From: an uncultured Eubacteriales bacterium
GTDB taxonomy: Bacteria > Bacillota_A > Clostridia > Christensenellales > Aristaeellaceae
Direction: 5' to 3'
Length of the DNA: 6,534 nt
NCBI GenBank assembly: GCA_900321945.1
Contig: ONXY01000457.1
Location: 1 to 6,534 of the forward strand
Both the position numbers and the translations under genes were made by a program. Positions 5,148 through 6,534 of this stretch are shown here, piece by piece. Below the pieces are notes generated by a model. That model had not been told where the DNA came from and did not search any database. It worked only from the letters and a program-made list of their open reading frames with translations. The first letter of the stretch is position 1; the number at the start of each line of letters is the position of its first letter.

Positions 5148-6530
5148 ATGATGGAAACGATCACCACCCGGGAGCTGAAGGAGCGCCTGCAGGAGCTGCA
5201 GGGGCATGAAGTGACGATGCAGGGCTGGATCCGCAGCCACCGGAAGCAGAAGAACATGGGCTTCATCGACTTCTTCGACGGCACCTGCTTTAAGAATCCC
5301 CAGGTGGTCTACGACAATACCATCGCGGATTTTGACGCGATTCAGGCGTTCCATATCGGCAGCGCCGTGCGGGTCACCGGAAAGGTGGTTCCCAGCTACA
5401 AGGATCCCGAAACCCCGGAGGTTCACGCGACCGGGATCGTGCTGGAGGGGGACTGCCCGGAGGACTATCCGCTGCAGCCGAAAAAGCATTCCCTGGAGTT
5501 CCTGCGGGAGATCGCGTATCTGCGGCCCAGGACGAGGCTTTTCCAGGCCGTTTTCCGCATCCGCAGCGTGGCGGCCATGGCAATCCACACCTATTTCCAG
5601 GACCGGGGCTACGTCTACGTCCACACGCCGCTGATCACCGCCAACGACGCGGAAGGCGCCGGCAACACGTTTACCGTGACCACGCTGCCGCTCGGGGAGA
5701 AGCCGGACTTCAGCCGGGACTTTTTCGGAAAGCCCACGTCCCTGGCCGTGAGCGGTCAGCTGGAGGGGGAGACCTTCGCCCTGGCCTTCGGGAAAATCTA
5801 TACCTTCGGCCCCACCTTCCGGGCGGAGAACAGCAACACCAAGACGCACGCCGCCGAATTCTGGATGATTGAGCCGGAGATCGCGTTCTGCGACCTGGAT
5901 CAGCTGATGGACATCGAGGAGGACTTCCTGAAGAACCTGGTGCAGACCGTTCTGGACAAATGCCCGGACGAGCTGGCTTTCCTGGAGAAGTTCACGGGCG
6001 GCGGGCTGATCGATAAGCTGACCGCCCTGGCCGGCAGCACCTGCGCGCGGATCACCCACGAGGAGGCCATCACGATTCTGCGCAGGGCCATGGAAAACGG
6101 CACGGAGTTCCAGTTCGAGCCGAAATACGGCGAGGATACCGCCAAGGAGCACGAGAAGTACCTGACCGAGGAGTATTTCCACAGCCCGGTGTTCGTCTAC
6201 AACTGGCCGAAGGAGATCAAGGCCTTCTACATGTACCAGAACGACGACGGGAAAACCGTGGCGGCGGTCGACCTGCTGGTGCCGGGAGCCGGGGAGCTGA
6301 TGGGCGGAAGCCAGAGGGAGGACCGGTACGAGAGGCTGGCTTCCCGCATGGACGAGCTGGGCATCAGCAAAGAGGCCATGTCCTGGTACGTGAACCTGCG
6401 CAGATTCGGCGGCTGCACGCACGCCGGCTTCGGCATGGGCTTCGAGCGCCTGCTGATCTACCTGACGGGAGTGGAGAACATCCGGGACGTGATCCCCTAT
6501 TTCCGGACTCCCATGAACTGCGATTTCTGA
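5148..6530 (+). CDS. asnS: Asparagine--tRNA ligase (AsnRS, class II)
   Basis: This 460-residue cytoplasmic enzyme charges tRNA-Asn with asparagine using ATP. An N-terminal OB-fold anticodon-binding domain spans about residues 20-105 (VTMQGWIRSHRKQKNMGFID at 22-41). The class II catalytic core follows. Motif 1 lies around VHTPLI (158-163). SGQLEGETFALAFGKIYTFG (202-221) leads into motif 2, FRAENSNTKTHAAEFWMIEP (224-243), with catalytic Arg225. Motif 3, GFGMGFERLLIYLTG (427-441), has Arg434. The HAAEFWMIEPE form of motif 2 and the absence of the large insertion typical of bacterial AspRS favour AsnRS. Length is normal for clostridial AsnRS; the segment around GEKPDFSRDFFGK (183-195) is an insertion that many of these carry. 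AGGGAGG (5135-5141) is six bases before ATG 5148; ATG 5151, the next codon, is an equally possible start. No T-box leader is visible. The stop TGA is at 6528-6530, four bases before the window ends. Confidence 0.96.
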   Translation: MMETITTRELKERLQELQGHEVTMQGWIRSHRKQKNMGFIDFFDGTCFKNPQVVYDNTIADFDAIQAFHIGSAVRVTGKVVPSYKDPETPEVHATGIVLEGDCPEDYPLQPKKHSLEFLREIAYLRPRTRLFQAVFRIRSVAAMAIHTYFQDRGYVYVHTPLITANDAEGAGNTFTVTTLPLGEKPDFSRDFFGKPTSLAVSGQLEGETFALAFGKIYTFGPTFRAENSNTKTHAAEFWMIEPEIAFCDLDQLMDIEEDFLKNLVQTVLDKCPDELAFLEKFTGGGLIDKLTALAGSTCARITHEEAITILRRAMENGTEFQFEPKYGEDTAKEHEKYLTEEYFHSPVFVYNWPKEIKAFYMYQNDDGKTVAAVDLLVPGAGELMGGSQREDRYERLASRMDELGISKEAMSWYVNLRRFGGCTHAGFGMGFERLLIYLTGVENIRDVIPYFRTPMNCDF

Positions 6531-6534
6531 TTCC

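Noticed and set aside
4998..6422. Long open frame on the - strand opposite asnS
   Set aside because: It is the complement of clear class II synthetase motifs and is a composition artefact.
5148..6530. Aspartyl- or lysyl-tRNA synthetase instead of AsnRS
   Set aside because: Motif 2 reads ENSNTKTHAAEFWMIEPE, typical of AsnRS, and at 460 residues the protein lacks the large bacterial AspRS insertion.
1..6534. Mobile elements, CRISPR arrays, tRNA or rRNA genes
   Set aside because: No transposase-like protein, terminal inverted repeats with target duplications, regularly spaced repeats or tRNA cloverleaf sequence was seen on either strand.

Overview
The window is a GC-rich (roughly 60% or more) stretch of bacterial chromosome with all recognisable genes on the + strand. 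Gene content points to a high-GC member of the Clostridia/Firmicutes, probably an anaerobe: a single-chain PurL ending in the MGHSER-type glutaminase motif, a standalone formate--tetrahydrofolate ligase, GGGAGG-type Shine-Dalgarno sequences before three of the starts, and a clostridial-looking asparaginyl-tRNA synthetase. The taxonomic placement is inferred from the sequence only.

Layout. Bases 1-213 are the last 70 codons of purL (FGAM synthase), closed by a clear intrinsic terminator (255-290). Then comes fhs (358-2040), followed 85 bases later by a 384-residue ATP-grasp ligase of unknown substrate (2126-3280); the two are probably co-transcribed. A 237-base intergenic region (3281-3517) carries a plausible extended -10 promoter and about 180 bases of leader with three hairpins. 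It leads to a secreted 498-residue protein with an unassigned N-terminal domain and three Ig-like modules (3518-5014). A modest terminator-like hairpin and a second promoter of the same design precede asnS (5148-6530), which is complete apart from its downstream flank.

Functional links. Fhs makes 10-formyl-tetrahydrofolate, the one-carbon donor for two purine steps, so purL next to fhs makes metabolic sense even though a terminator separates them. The ATP-grasp enzyme could ligate a carboxylate to an amine, but nothing here fixes its substrate. The secreted protein and asnS look like independent transcription units.

Most of the window is ordinary housekeeping DNA; I found no mobile element, CRISPR array, tRNA or rRNA. 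The observations most worth following are regulatory. An 11-bp inverted repeat at asnS exactly pairs with its Shine-Dalgarno sequence and overlaps the predicted transcription start. The leader of the secreted protein gene is long and structured. The two predicted promoters share a -35 sequence, spacer length and extended -10, and a 15-base sequence is repeated near both.
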